A DNA stretch of 64,000 bases from Moniliella sp. 'wahieum' (lineage: Eukaryota > Basidiomycota > Moniliellomycetes > Moniliellales > Moniliellaceae): the NCBI GenBank assembly GCA_003971905.1, contig RSEE01000076.1, positions 248,001 to 312,000 of the forward strand, written 5' to 3'. The position numbers and the translations under genes are program-made. Positions 55,713 through 64,000 of the stretch are shown piece by piece (positions within the stretch are counted from its first letter, which is position 1; the number at the start of each line of letters is the position of its first letter). The notes beneath the pieces are model-generated. The model was not told where the DNA came from. It saw only the letters and a list, made by a program, of their open reading frames with translations, and searched no databases.

Positions 55713-58700
55713 TCAAAGCTGCTCATCCGTCTCGTCAAGCAAATCCGCATCCACATCCACCTGTTCGTCGCGCTGATGCGGCGCCACCGCCCCGCCTCCG
55801 ACCGAAGGCTCCACTGCCACCGCGCCGCCCGAAACGAGGACCGAGGACTGGGTGGCAGTCGTGGCGGACGTCGAAGCCAAGCGGGCGCCAAGCGAGGCGA
55901 CCGAGCCCGAGCCCGACGCGGACTCAGACGCGGGGGAACCCAACTCCAACCCGACCCCGCATCCGGATTGGGATTGGGACTGGGATGGGAACTGGGGCTG
56001 GGATGGGGATGGGAACCCAACGCTGGGCTGGCGGGGTGCACAGGATGCACCGGCTCAACAATCTGCAACGACGCTTCGTCTTCTGATGTTTCGCCCGACT
56101 GACGGCCCGGGTACCGCGGCAGGTCCTCGCCCTCGTCGGCGAGGCGCGACCCGTCTTCCCTAAACAGCTGGGTATACGCCGGGAGGGATTCGGGCAGGCT
56201 CGGGTGAGCGGGGAGGGTAGAGAAGGAGGCAGCCAAGCCCGATCCCGAGTATGAGCCCGAGCCCAATCCCGATCCCGAGCCTGAGCCCGAGCCCAAGCGC
56301 GCATCCAATTCTGACCCCGGTCCCGGAGGCGGTTCGGAGAAGCGAACGGGGACAGCCATGACCAAAGACTGGGACCAGCCGCGGTGGGCCGAGGTGGCGG
56401 CATGAAAGCGTAATTTGAGTTGGAGGCGGTGGCGGATGCGGGTAAACGGGCCTTCAAAGTCGGGCATCAACGCGGCGGCTTGGAAGGAACGGTCGGGGTT
56501 GTCAGGCGAGGTGATGAGCGGTAAGTTGACCGTCATCTTGACCCCTCCCAAGGTGAGGTCCAAACCACGTCCATCGTTGCCTTCAAAGTTGTAGGACGCA
56601 TGCGTCGCAGGCGCTTTGCCCTTCCCGTTCGGTCCTTGCCCAGGGGCGGAGGAGGTACCAGTCGCGCCGGACGGATCAGACCCCGCGCCCACACCCATAC
56701 AGGAACCCGGAGGCACCGCAGCGCCAGCGCCCGCGCCAGGTCCCGCCCGCACAGGCGAATCGCGTCCGGACCGCTCCATCTCGTCGGCTGGGTCGTCTGG
56801 TTCATAGTCCATCGGGTCCATCCCGCCTTCCAACACGGACGAGGCTAGACCAGCAAAGCGGTGCCACGCCGAGGCGGCTAAGCGACGACGCCGAGGCGGT
56901 GCCGAGGGCGCATCCCGACCCGGTGACGGGTTGGGCAACCCGCGAGCTTGGTAGCTGGAGACGACGACGACGACGACGACGACGATAAAGGGGCTTGGGA
57001 GGGTGCGTGCCCAGCGGCAGCGGCAGCGGCAGTGGCAGTACGGGGTCGAGCTAGTTCCTGCGCCGTCCGTCCTACAGTGGCAGCAGACGGCGCACTGGGT
57101 CGCGCCTCGTTGCTGCCCGCACGAACATCGCGCGCGGCCCAACTAGCATCCAACCCGAGCCTTCGAGCTCGTGGGCTGTCCCGACCGCGAGAGGACGAAG
57201 GGCCAGCTAAGTCGTCCGCAGCAGGTGGGGCGGCGCGGAGCCAGTGGAGCCCGCATGCGAATTCGACTTTGGGTTCGAATTCGACCCCGGTCCTGGACCT
57301 GAACCTGAACCTGAACCTGAACCTGAACCCGAACCTGGACCTGAAGGTGCACTTGGAGTTGGAGTTGGAGCTGGAGTTGGAGTTGGAGTTGGAGCTGGAG
57401 GTGTCGAGGAGGCAGGTTTGCTGCTGGCCATCGTGGTGGGCGGGCCAATGACAATGATCCTGGACACCTCGACGTTCTTGTCGGCCGCGGTGGGGCCCAA
57501 GCCCGCCAGCTGGATTTGTCGACAACGTTCTACGTGCGGGCGGTCGTACCCGCGTCGGAGGAACATGTCGTCCGATGCCAGCGCACGCTGGCGCGGGTAT
57601 GGCTCGGGTCGGCAATCACAGGCAGCTGGTCCGCCTCCACGGGATCGCCAAGCGGCAGTGGGAAGTTGAAGATAAACGCGCGGGAGGGGATGGTGCTGGC
57701 AACAGGACACAGGTCACAGGCCACAGTACGTCAGTTGGGCTTGCTTCAGTCCATTGGCATGGGCCTTGATAGACAAGTAGCGCCCGAGAGCAGAGGGGAG
57801 GGGGAAAGGGGTTAGGGGTTAGGGACGCACCAGTGCTTTTCGGTCTGGGAGCAGGCCAGTTCCATCGTGCGCAGACGAAGGCCGCCGTGCTGGCGCATGT
57901 ACCGCCAGGCCCACTGGTCCGGATGGGACAAGTCGAGATGGACAGTGAAGGCGAGCATGCCTGTGTTGGGTCCGCGCGTATGGACGTGGGCGGGGACGGA
58001 AAGGGTGAGGTGGAAAGGAAGGTTGGTCGAGAACTTCTTCTCAAGATCAGCCAAGGAGGGAATGGCCCCCGCCCCTGCCCCCGTCCCGGCCCTGTCCTCC
58101 TCAACCCGGCGCCGCGCTTCGGCCAACTTGCCTTCGGCAGCGGCAACAAGTGTGGGCGGAGCTTGGAGGACGGGCCGATGGACGAAATGACGCATAGGCA
58201 CTCCTTCGGATTCCCCGGACGACGTGTAAGAACTTCCGGGGACGCGGCCTGCACTGGAGCGACGTTGGCCATGGGAAGAGTCGGGAGGGGCGAAGGTTTG
58301 TCCGTCGGGGCAGGCGGGGCCAACGAGCGCGCCTCGCCCGTTGCCCCTTGTCCAGCTCGATCTTCCCCAGCCGGCGGGCCTGGTGCGGACGCAGGAAGTG
58401 GCCCGGGTCCTGTCGAGTCGGCAGCCGGGCGTGGATCCGCGGGCATCGGATTTCGTGATGCTAAAGGGGCCGCTTGGGGGCAGCTAGGGTCGGCGGGGCA
58501 GTAGGTGGGTCCATGGGAATGCCGGTCAAGTTGCCCTGCGCCACGCGGGCCACAGGGCAGGCACCACATCTCTGCACCTCCGCAGCACCACGGCCATCAC
58601 GGGACTGGACACAGGCGAAGGAACAAACCGGAGGCCTTGCCGCTCGCTCAAGCCGATCGGATCGGAGGAAGAGCTAGTAGCGCGGCCCACATCCAAGGGG

Positions 58701-60416
58701 GAAGGCGCCCTCTTTGGTCCGTCTTGCCCGTTTTGAAAGGACAGAGGAAGGTGATCTTTACTATCGTCGGGGGAGCGAAATCCAGGCGATGTGCTGGGGC
58801 GTACGGGGGATGCCAGTTTCCCAAGCCAACGGGATCGGCGCTTCTCCTTTGGTGCTGCCTGCCAAGGAAGACGCTTCGGCCATCCCCTGCCCGCTGGGTG
58901 GAGGTGGGGGCGAAGACAAGGGTACAGATGAGGTATTTGCTGGGAGGGGGGGTGTCTCTTTGAATTCAAATACGGGCGCGACGCGCCCACAAGGGCAGCC
59001 GAACTAGCTGCGATGGCAGCATTCCTAGCCTCGGTTTGCTGCTGGGATTCGTGAAGCCCATCGGGCCCAGAAGACGGGGACGGGGCAAGCGGGCTCGGCT
59101 CAACGGGGACGGCAACTGTGCCGATGGATGGATCGGCGCGCGAGGTGGCCACACCCGAGCTGCTGTTTCCGATATCAGTCGCGGAAGCTTGTGGGGGAGA
59201 AGTAGCTGGAAGAGGAAGGTTGCTCGAGGGATTAGGAGTGTGTAAGGATGGGGAAGGTGCGAAATCAACCTCGGCTTGAAGCGTGTAGAACGTCGCCCCA
59301 AAGGGAGTGCGGCGAAGGGGGCAAGCACCCCGGCACGGGAATGTCGAACTCGATCTCAAATCGGAGCGGTTCAAAGGTGCTGGCAGCAGTAGCAGCAGAG
59401 CGAGCCTTCAGACTGACAGTGGGGGAAAGACGCGTGGGCGAAAGAGGTGGGGGAGGGACACGATCGCTAGTGGATGAATGGGGTTGCTCTGGGCCGGGGA
59501 TAATGAGGTCGGCGAGGGAGATGTGGGCACCTTCGGGAGGCAGGAGTTGGTGGGTGACCTCAGCGAGCTTGACAGCGGCAAAGCGGCCGGCTTGGTCATG
59601 AAAAATGGAATAGCCAGTAAATGCGACTTGGATGCGCCGTACATGCATCTCCTGAGGCAAATGGGCCAGAGGCGAGAGGTGCGCGGAGGCCACGGCGGGA
59701 GGCCGGGCGCGGCTGACGGTCAAGACGGTGGTGCCAGCGAGGGAGTAATGGGTGGTAGTTTGGCTGGTGCCATACATGGTGACCTCGTCCGACAAGGGTC
59801 GCACCGCAATGGAAACATCGATGGGAGGGTTGATGTGGTCCAAAGGCGGCGTGTGGTGGGTGTACGGGGCGCGACGGGGGCATGGGCGCGCGGGGGCGGG
59901 GGGTGGGCGGGCCGAGGACAGGGCGGCGGGAGGGACAGGGCCGTCGGGACCGGTGGTGCGGAGAAAGTCGACGAGGGACATGTGGTTGGACCGGCGGGAG
60001 CGGAGGAGAGATGGGGATCATGGTCATGGTCATAGTCAGAGTCGTAGGCGGGGTCGTAGACGGGGGCATGGGAGTGGAGGGGATTAAGATGGTGGCTGTG
60101 TGTGTGGGGGTCGGAGGGACGGGCAGGGCGTGGGGGGCGCGGGAAGCGAACGTGGGGGGACGGGTTGGTGCCGCGGATGCCGGTGCGGGGCACGAGGCTG
60201 TTGGTGGGGGGGGCGCGGTGGGGTCGGGGGCGGGGCAGTGGGCGGGGGGGACGGAGGGAGAACATGCTGCGGGGGCGCGGGCGGGGCGGGGCGTGGAGGG
60301 GGGGGCGGGTGTGGGGCCGGGGGGATGAGGGTGGTGCCGCCGGCAGAGCCACTGCTCTCGTCCGCGTCGGTGGGCTTGGCGCGGGCAAAGAAGCTGACGG
60401 AGTGGTGGTGGCGCAT
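55713..60416 (-). CDS. Large alpha-arrestin (ART/Rim8-like)
   Basis: Alpha-arrestins recruit the Rsp5 ubiquitin ligase to membrane proteins or transmit ambient pH. ATG at 60,416 gives MRHHHSVSFFARAKPTDADE. Arrestin-N: IDVSIAVRPLSDEVTMYGTS, TVLTVSRARPP, MHVRRIQVAFTGYSIFHDQA, then EPLRFEIEFDIPVPGCLPPS and HSLWGDTFYTLQAEVDF. Arrestin-C: LPFHLTLSVPAHVHTRGPNT, IQLAGLGPTAADKNVEVSRI, VKMTVNLPLITSPDNPDRSF and FEGPFTRIRHRLQLKLRF. The tail has LPAYTQLFREDG and LPRYPG, which are PY-like sites for ligase binding, and an acidic end VDVDADLLDETDEQL (stop 55,713). Gly-Ser, Pro-rich and acidic repeats enlarge it to about 1,500 residues. Several frame changes, partly in repeats. Which arrestin subgroup it is cannot be settled here. 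Confidence 0.78.
55915..56045 (-). repeat. Hexamer coding repeat in the arrestin tail
   Basis: Degenerate GGGATTGGGACT-type units, open in all three minus-strand frames (P-N, P-I-P-A-P-V and S/H-P readings). It makes frame choice in the tail uncertain. Confidence 0.6.
57285..57415 (-). repeat. Hexamer coding repeat (Gly-Ser and Pro-Thr tract)
   Basis: Runs of CTGAAC and GGAGTT hexamers on the plus strand give (GS)n and (PT)n tracts on the minus strand inside the arrestin gene; other frames are also open. Confidence 0.7.
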
Positions 60417-60656
60417 GTTGGGCTGGTGGAGGCAGGCCAGGAAGAAGGAGGAGCGGCCGGTGGCTCCGCCGTGGCTCGCGGTGGCCTGCGGCTGGTGTCG
60501 GCGGCCTGGGGGCGTGCGGCTGCTGTGCAGCCCTGCGCTGGGGCGCAGCGGCTCAGCGCTCTGTGGCTCAGCGCTCGGTGGCTCAGCGCTGCGCTGCTGC
60601 TGCGGCTTGCGGGGTCTCAGCGACGACGCGCTGCTGCTGCAGGCGTGCTGGGCCCA

Positions 60657-60664
60657 TGACGTCA
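60657..60664. promoter_or_regulatory. CRE-like palindrome TGACGTCA
   Basis: Perfect 8-bp ATF/CREB-type site, 241 bp upstream of the alpha-arrestin start codon. A second copy is at 62,488. Confidence 0.4.
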
Positions 60665-61030
60665 CCCACTGCCCCCCTGCAGCATGCATGCATCCCCCAC
60701 CTCACCGCATCACACACTTCGCGTCCATCACAGTCGCCCCGTGCCTGCTGCCCCTTCCCCCGCTGGCCACGTGGTCAGCAGCAGCCATGGCGCCACTCTA
60801 GCTCCTCTCCGCCGCATCGCAACCTGCACTCACATGTCACAGTACTCGCACTGCACAGCGGTTTGCCACCCCCCCGCCCCAGCTCCAGCCGGCAGTGCCG
60901 TCCTGCGCCGCCCATTGCCATCGATCATGCATTGTGCATCATCCAATGCGCCACATATCACCGTCGCATCCCAGATCCCCCCCCCCCGTCTCCACGTTCC
61001 TGCATCGCCAAATTTCAACCGCTTCAAGCG

Positions 61031-61072
61031 TAACGCGTGACGCGTAACGCGTAAAGCTTAAAGCTTAAAGCT
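61031..61072 (+). repeat. Mixed heptad array (cores CGCG x3, AGCT x3)
   Basis: Six perfect 7-bp steps. The three-base leader is TAA, TGA, TAA, TAA, TAA, TAA and the core switches from CGCG to AGCT in the middle without loss of phase. Confidence 0.85.
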
Positions 61073-61789
61073 GAAAATCTCAGCATGGTCTTCTTCAAAC
61101 CAGTTTCATCCACCCCTCCCATCCATGGTCGATGATCATCCGTTCTGAAATTTCACACCGGTCATGCTGTACGTAATATCCCCTGGCCCACGAAGAGCAA
61201 GAGCATCGCAACCTCCCTCCTACTCATCCTCTTCTCGGCCTCCTCTTTGTCCATGCCTCAGCGCTCAAGCTCAATGCGCTCAATGCTCAATCCCGTCTGC
61301 GGCGTTGGCAAAACGGTATTTGTGGGCAGATCCGTACTCCATGATCCAGTCTTTTTTCGAAAGGCTCCAGTCCACATAGCAAAGAACCATATGATGTCTG
61401 AATAGCCGAGGCAATTCTACACACGTGGGTACGAGCACCCGCACCCCAAAGCTACTTCCATTGTCATTTCGCCCCTCTATCGGGAGAGGGGCGGGAAGAG
61501 CAATGCTTGCTCGCACCCACGTACTTCCAGCTTACGATATGGCAGACTCAGAAGACACAGCATGAAGATGAATGCAACTACCATACATGGTGGGGGTTGC
61601 ATGGGGCACGATATGCATGAAGGTAAGAGGATGGGCAAGAAGAAAAAATACAAGGGCTGCACATGGCCCAAAGATGATAAGGGTAGCAGCACTGGGAACA
61701 TGGGCGTAGAACACACAAGATCGGTTACTGGGTGAAAGGAGGAAGGGGATAGACGTGCGACCCCCCTAGTGCACTCGTCAACATGTTGA

Positions 61790-62279
61790 CTACTTTTCGG
61801 AGGCTGAGTTGAGATGGGAAGGGAGCGCCGACTCCGCCACCGGTAATTCCTTCAACATACGATGCTCCGGCTCGAATGCCAGGGCCGACTGCGAAATGTT
61901 CCACCCATCGGGGGGACAGACCGTCCACGTTGGTCGGGAGGCACGTCGGCGCTGCAGTGGCGCCCATAGAGCGAGGCCAGCTGGAGCGTAATCAAGTACA
62001 CCATCACAAGGAAGAAACAGGCCAGCGCAATGCGCTGGATTCGCCGTGCGCGCAAACGCTTCCGCTGCCGAGCTGCGTACACGTACGCCAGAGCGGTGTG
62101 AGGGCCGTTCCAGTTGCCCTGCACGGCCTGCAACGCAGCGGCCTCGGCGGCGGCAGCGGCTTCGAGGCTGTCGCTGCGTGCGGCGCGGGCCTCGGCCAGG
62201 TTTGGGCACGGAGAGGACTGCGCGGCGAAGTGGCGGTGGCCGGGGCGGGAATGACGAGCGGGGTGCGCTCGGTGGGCAT
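61790..62279 (-). CDS. Small single-pass membrane protein, family unknown
   Basis: ATG at 62,279 starts MPTERTPLVIPAPATATSP; an N-terminal ERTPL of this kind is common in vacuolar membrane proteins. After a frame change come NLAEARAARSDSLEAAAAAE, ALAYVYAARQRKRLRARRIQ and the membrane helix RIALACFFLVMVYLITLQL (about 61,990-62,050), with the basic stretch on its N-terminal side, so the N-terminus should face the cytosol. The lumenal tail runs PPDGWNISQSALAFEPEHRM to ALPSHLNSASEK (stop 61,790); it may continue through an unseen intron. About 160 residues. Two length errors suspected. A variant of the shared promoter motif is 123 bp upstream. Confidence 0.55.
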
Positions 62280-62401
62280 GGTGGTGACAAGCGCGCCAAA
62301 GGTGGGGGGTGGGGGTGGGGGGGTAAGGACACTGGCTGGCATGGATCCCGCCAAGCCTTGGCCAACCATCTCTCACACCGTAGGCACAGCCGGTGCTGAG
62401 C

Positions 62402-62415
62402 TACTGGCGCCGTGC
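62402..62415 (-). promoter_or_regulatory. Variant of the shared promoter motif
   Basis: TACTGGCGCCGTGC matches 13 of 14 bases of the inverted shared motif. It lies 123 bp upstream of the small membrane-protein gene. Confidence 0.5.
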
Positions 62416-62487
62416 CAGCTAATGGCTCTAATGCCAGTCCTCCAAAATGGCACTGGGACAGTGCGCTCACCTGAACTGTGTCACCCG

Positions 62488-62495
62488 TGACGTCA
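62488..62495. promoter_or_regulatory. CRE-like palindrome TGACGTCA
   Basis: Perfect 8-bp site followed by a half site (CGTCA), 209 bp upstream of the small membrane-protein start. Confidence 0.4.
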
Positions 62496-62738
62496 CGTCA
62501 CTGGCTGCAGCTTCGTCGTCAGGTGTTAGATCCAGATGCGTTACGAAGCAGGCCTGCCACTCTCAAGGGCTGAGCCTCAGCGCCCTCAGCGCCTCAGCGA
62601 GCGCCTCAAGACAGTCCGATAGATATTTCCTCCCAGGATTGTCCCCACAGTCGAGCGACTCTCAGATCTCACCGAAGCTGGAATAAGAAAGAGTTCCTAC
62701 CACAACCTTCCTAGTGACTATAGTCAGTGACTAGTGAC

Positions 62739-62761
62739 TTCAAGCTTCAAGCTTCAAGCTT
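62739..62761 (+). repeat. TTCAAGC heptad array
   Basis: Just over three units with core AGCT, next to CTAG-core units (62,715-62,734). Confidence 0.8.
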
Positions 62762-63305
62762 TACTAGCTTCACTAGTGATGCTCTGATGCTCTGGTGAAG
62801 CTCTTAAAGCTTGGAGCCGTAGAGCGGGCCTGTATCGCTCGGACCCGAGGGTTGCTTTCGGGCTGCACTTTTTGAAGCCTCTCTCTGCTTCTCGTGCTTC
62901 GTCCACTTCACCATGGACAAGAGCGTGCTCCGTGAGCTTTTCGGGTGTGCATGTGGCAAGAGAAGAACTTGGAGACGCCTCGCTCTTCTTCCCCGAGCCT
63001 GGTGGCATCGAGTCTTCAGAACCGAAGCTGCTGTTGCATAGTGGCTTATATTTGGAGGCAATGGGGCATCAACAAAAAGGCGGCAGCACCTCGATAAGTA
63101 TAGAGGAGATAGGGCATGATCATTACCGCAGAGAGGCTGCCAAAAGTGGTGTAAAGTAGTGGGTGGGTGCAAGTACTAAGTGCTGAGCCGTGGTAGAGTG
63201 CGACTATAGACTTGGAATACTGGGTGTTCGTGTCCCAGCAACAGAAGCAGCTGAGCTGGCGTGGATCCGTCCCGTGTGGGAGGACAGGCCTCGTTGGTGG
63301 GCGTG

Positions 63306-63338
63306 TGATGCATGATGCATGATGCATGATGCATGATG
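63306..63338 (+). repeat. TGATGCA heptad array
   Basis: 4.7 perfect units with core TGCA, giving ATGCAT palindromes one base apart. Confidence 0.9.
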
Positions 63339-63469
63339 GCAGAAATAACCAAATCCCCCCCAAAATCCATTCCGCCACCAGCGGAACGTTTTCTTGTTGG
63401 CCAAAGACCACCGCGCCGAAGCTCGCTTCAAGCTTCAGCATCCTCCACCCTCCAACATCATCACCCGTC

Positions 63470-64000
63470 ATGGTCGATGCGCCCAGCTTGTCTCCGAGTG
63501 CGCTCGCGGGAGAAGGCTTTACGCTCGTCGATGCAGATGCAGACACCACTGCCGCGAGGGAGGACCTCTACGCCCTCTTTGCTCCGCCCGACCGCTCCCC
63601 CGCTTACACCCAGCCCGGGTGGATCGAAGCTGTGCGCGCCCAGCGCACCCAGCTCGCCGGTCGTCTCTTCCTTGATCGTGTTTTGGGGTTTGCTCTCGAC
63701 TCGGACCAGATTCCCGAACTGTATCCGCCCACTTCGGCTGCTGGACTGCATGCGCTCATTGACCTGGTCGACGGTTCTACGACCTTTTCCAAGTCACAAA
63801 CCGACGCCATCATTTTCTATCTCCTCTTCGCCCTCTTCCCTTCCCCGATTTCGGCGTTTGGCCTAGGCCAGGGAAAGAGCGCCGTTGCTTCGCTTAAGGC
63901 TCAACGCGCCTCGCATCCAGCCCCCAATTCGCACAACTGGTTGGCCTGCCTCCGCCGCTACGGCGCGCCATCACTGCCTACGCTCTCCTCGACCAAGGCT
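63470..64000 (+). CDS. ELYS-like domain protein, N-terminal part
   Basis: ATG at 63,470 (MVDAPSLSPSALAGEGFTLV); the gene runs past the window end. The diagnostic stretch is RLFLDRVLGFALDSDQIPEL followed by YPPTSAAGLHALIDLV and DAIIFYLLFALF, then, after one length error near 63,905, SSPQFAQLVGLPPPLRRAIT and AYALLDQG. This pattern (Y-P-P, leucine-rich helices, R-x-F/Q-F, L-D-x-G) resembles the fungal ELYS-like domain of nuclear-pore-associated proteins such as animal ELYS. The assignment rests on pattern memory only. Confidence 0.55.
   Translation, partial: MVDAPSLSPSALAGEGFTLVDADADTTAAREDLYALFAPPDRSPAYTQPGWIEAVRAQRTQLAGRLFLDRVLGFALDSDQIPELYPPTSAAGLHALIDLVDGSTTFSKSQTDAIIFYLLFALFPSPISAFGLGQGKSAVASLKAQRASHPAPNSHNWLACLRRYGAPSLPTLSSTKA

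Larger units (their letters stand above)
60417..61789. other. Intergenic region upstream of the arrestin gene
   Basis: No gene supported. It contains AGCGCT-type units (60,549-60,595), a CRE-like TGACGTCA (60,657-60,664) 241 bp upstream of the arrestin start, and a mixed heptad array at 61,031-61,072. Confidence 0.5.
62280..63469. other. Intergenic region before the ELYS-like gene
   Basis: No gene supported. It holds a shared-motif variant (62,402-62,415), TGACGTCA (62,488-62,495), AGCGCT-type units near 62,580, and heptad arrays at 62,739-62,761 and 63,306-63,338. Confidence 0.55.

Overview
The window looks like nuclear DNA of a fungus, most likely a GC-rich, yeast-like basidiomycete. Evidence: short introns (47-117 nt) with GTACGT/GTATGT donors and one perfect TACTAAC branch site, two intron-containing tRNA genes, fungal genes (PAM17, FUR1, FMP42-type transporter, Ulp2-type protease), copia-type LTR elements and a short TTAGGG tract. 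The CK2-beta and 14-3-3 proteins are of ordinary fungal type; the basidiomycete placement is inference.

Layout. 1-9.4 kb: tRNA-Gly(GCC), then a very large minus-strand gene with two BTB domains, repeat-rich disordered stretches and a C-terminal CAP-Gly domain. 9.4-18 kb: gene-poor; holds an LTR-element remnant (about 11.3-12.3 kb) and a complete-looking but broken copia-type element with nearly identical LTRs (13,776-16,500). 18-36 kb: insulin-degrading-enzyme-like M16 protease, 14-3-3, uracil phosphoribosyltransferase, an unidentified acidic protein, FMP42-like transporter, carnitine acetyltransferase, then a 2.3 kb gene-free stretch and a Sfk1/DRAM-like membrane protein. 36-51 kb: a dense housekeeping block with eIF3e, CK2-beta, mitochondrial uL3, Ulp2-like SUMO protease, CKS1, PAM17, PTRHD1-like hydrolase and tRNA-Leu(CAG). 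51-64 kb: heme oxygenase, a large alpha-arrestin, a small single-pass membrane protein and the start of an ELYS-like nucleoporin-type gene.

The genes are unrelated housekeeping functions, not a pathway cluster. Two mitochondrial genes (uL3m, PAM17) share divergent promoter regions with two kinase-regulatory genes (CK2-beta, CKS1).

Two signals stand out. (1) Intergenic DNA is full of short arrays with a strict 7-bp period: a TGA (or its TCA/TAA/TTA variants) followed by four bases that are usually a palindrome (AGCT, TGCA, CGCG, GGCC, GTAC, CTAG). The core can change from unit to unit while the 7-bp phase is kept. (2) The same 17-bp sequence occurs upstream of three unrelated genes, with close variants upstream of two more.

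Caution: nearly every conserved gene has single-base length errors that break its frame, even essential ones such as 14-3-3. I read these as consensus errors of the assembly, not pseudogenes. Gene entries therefore give the span covered by homology, and frame changes inside them are stated.
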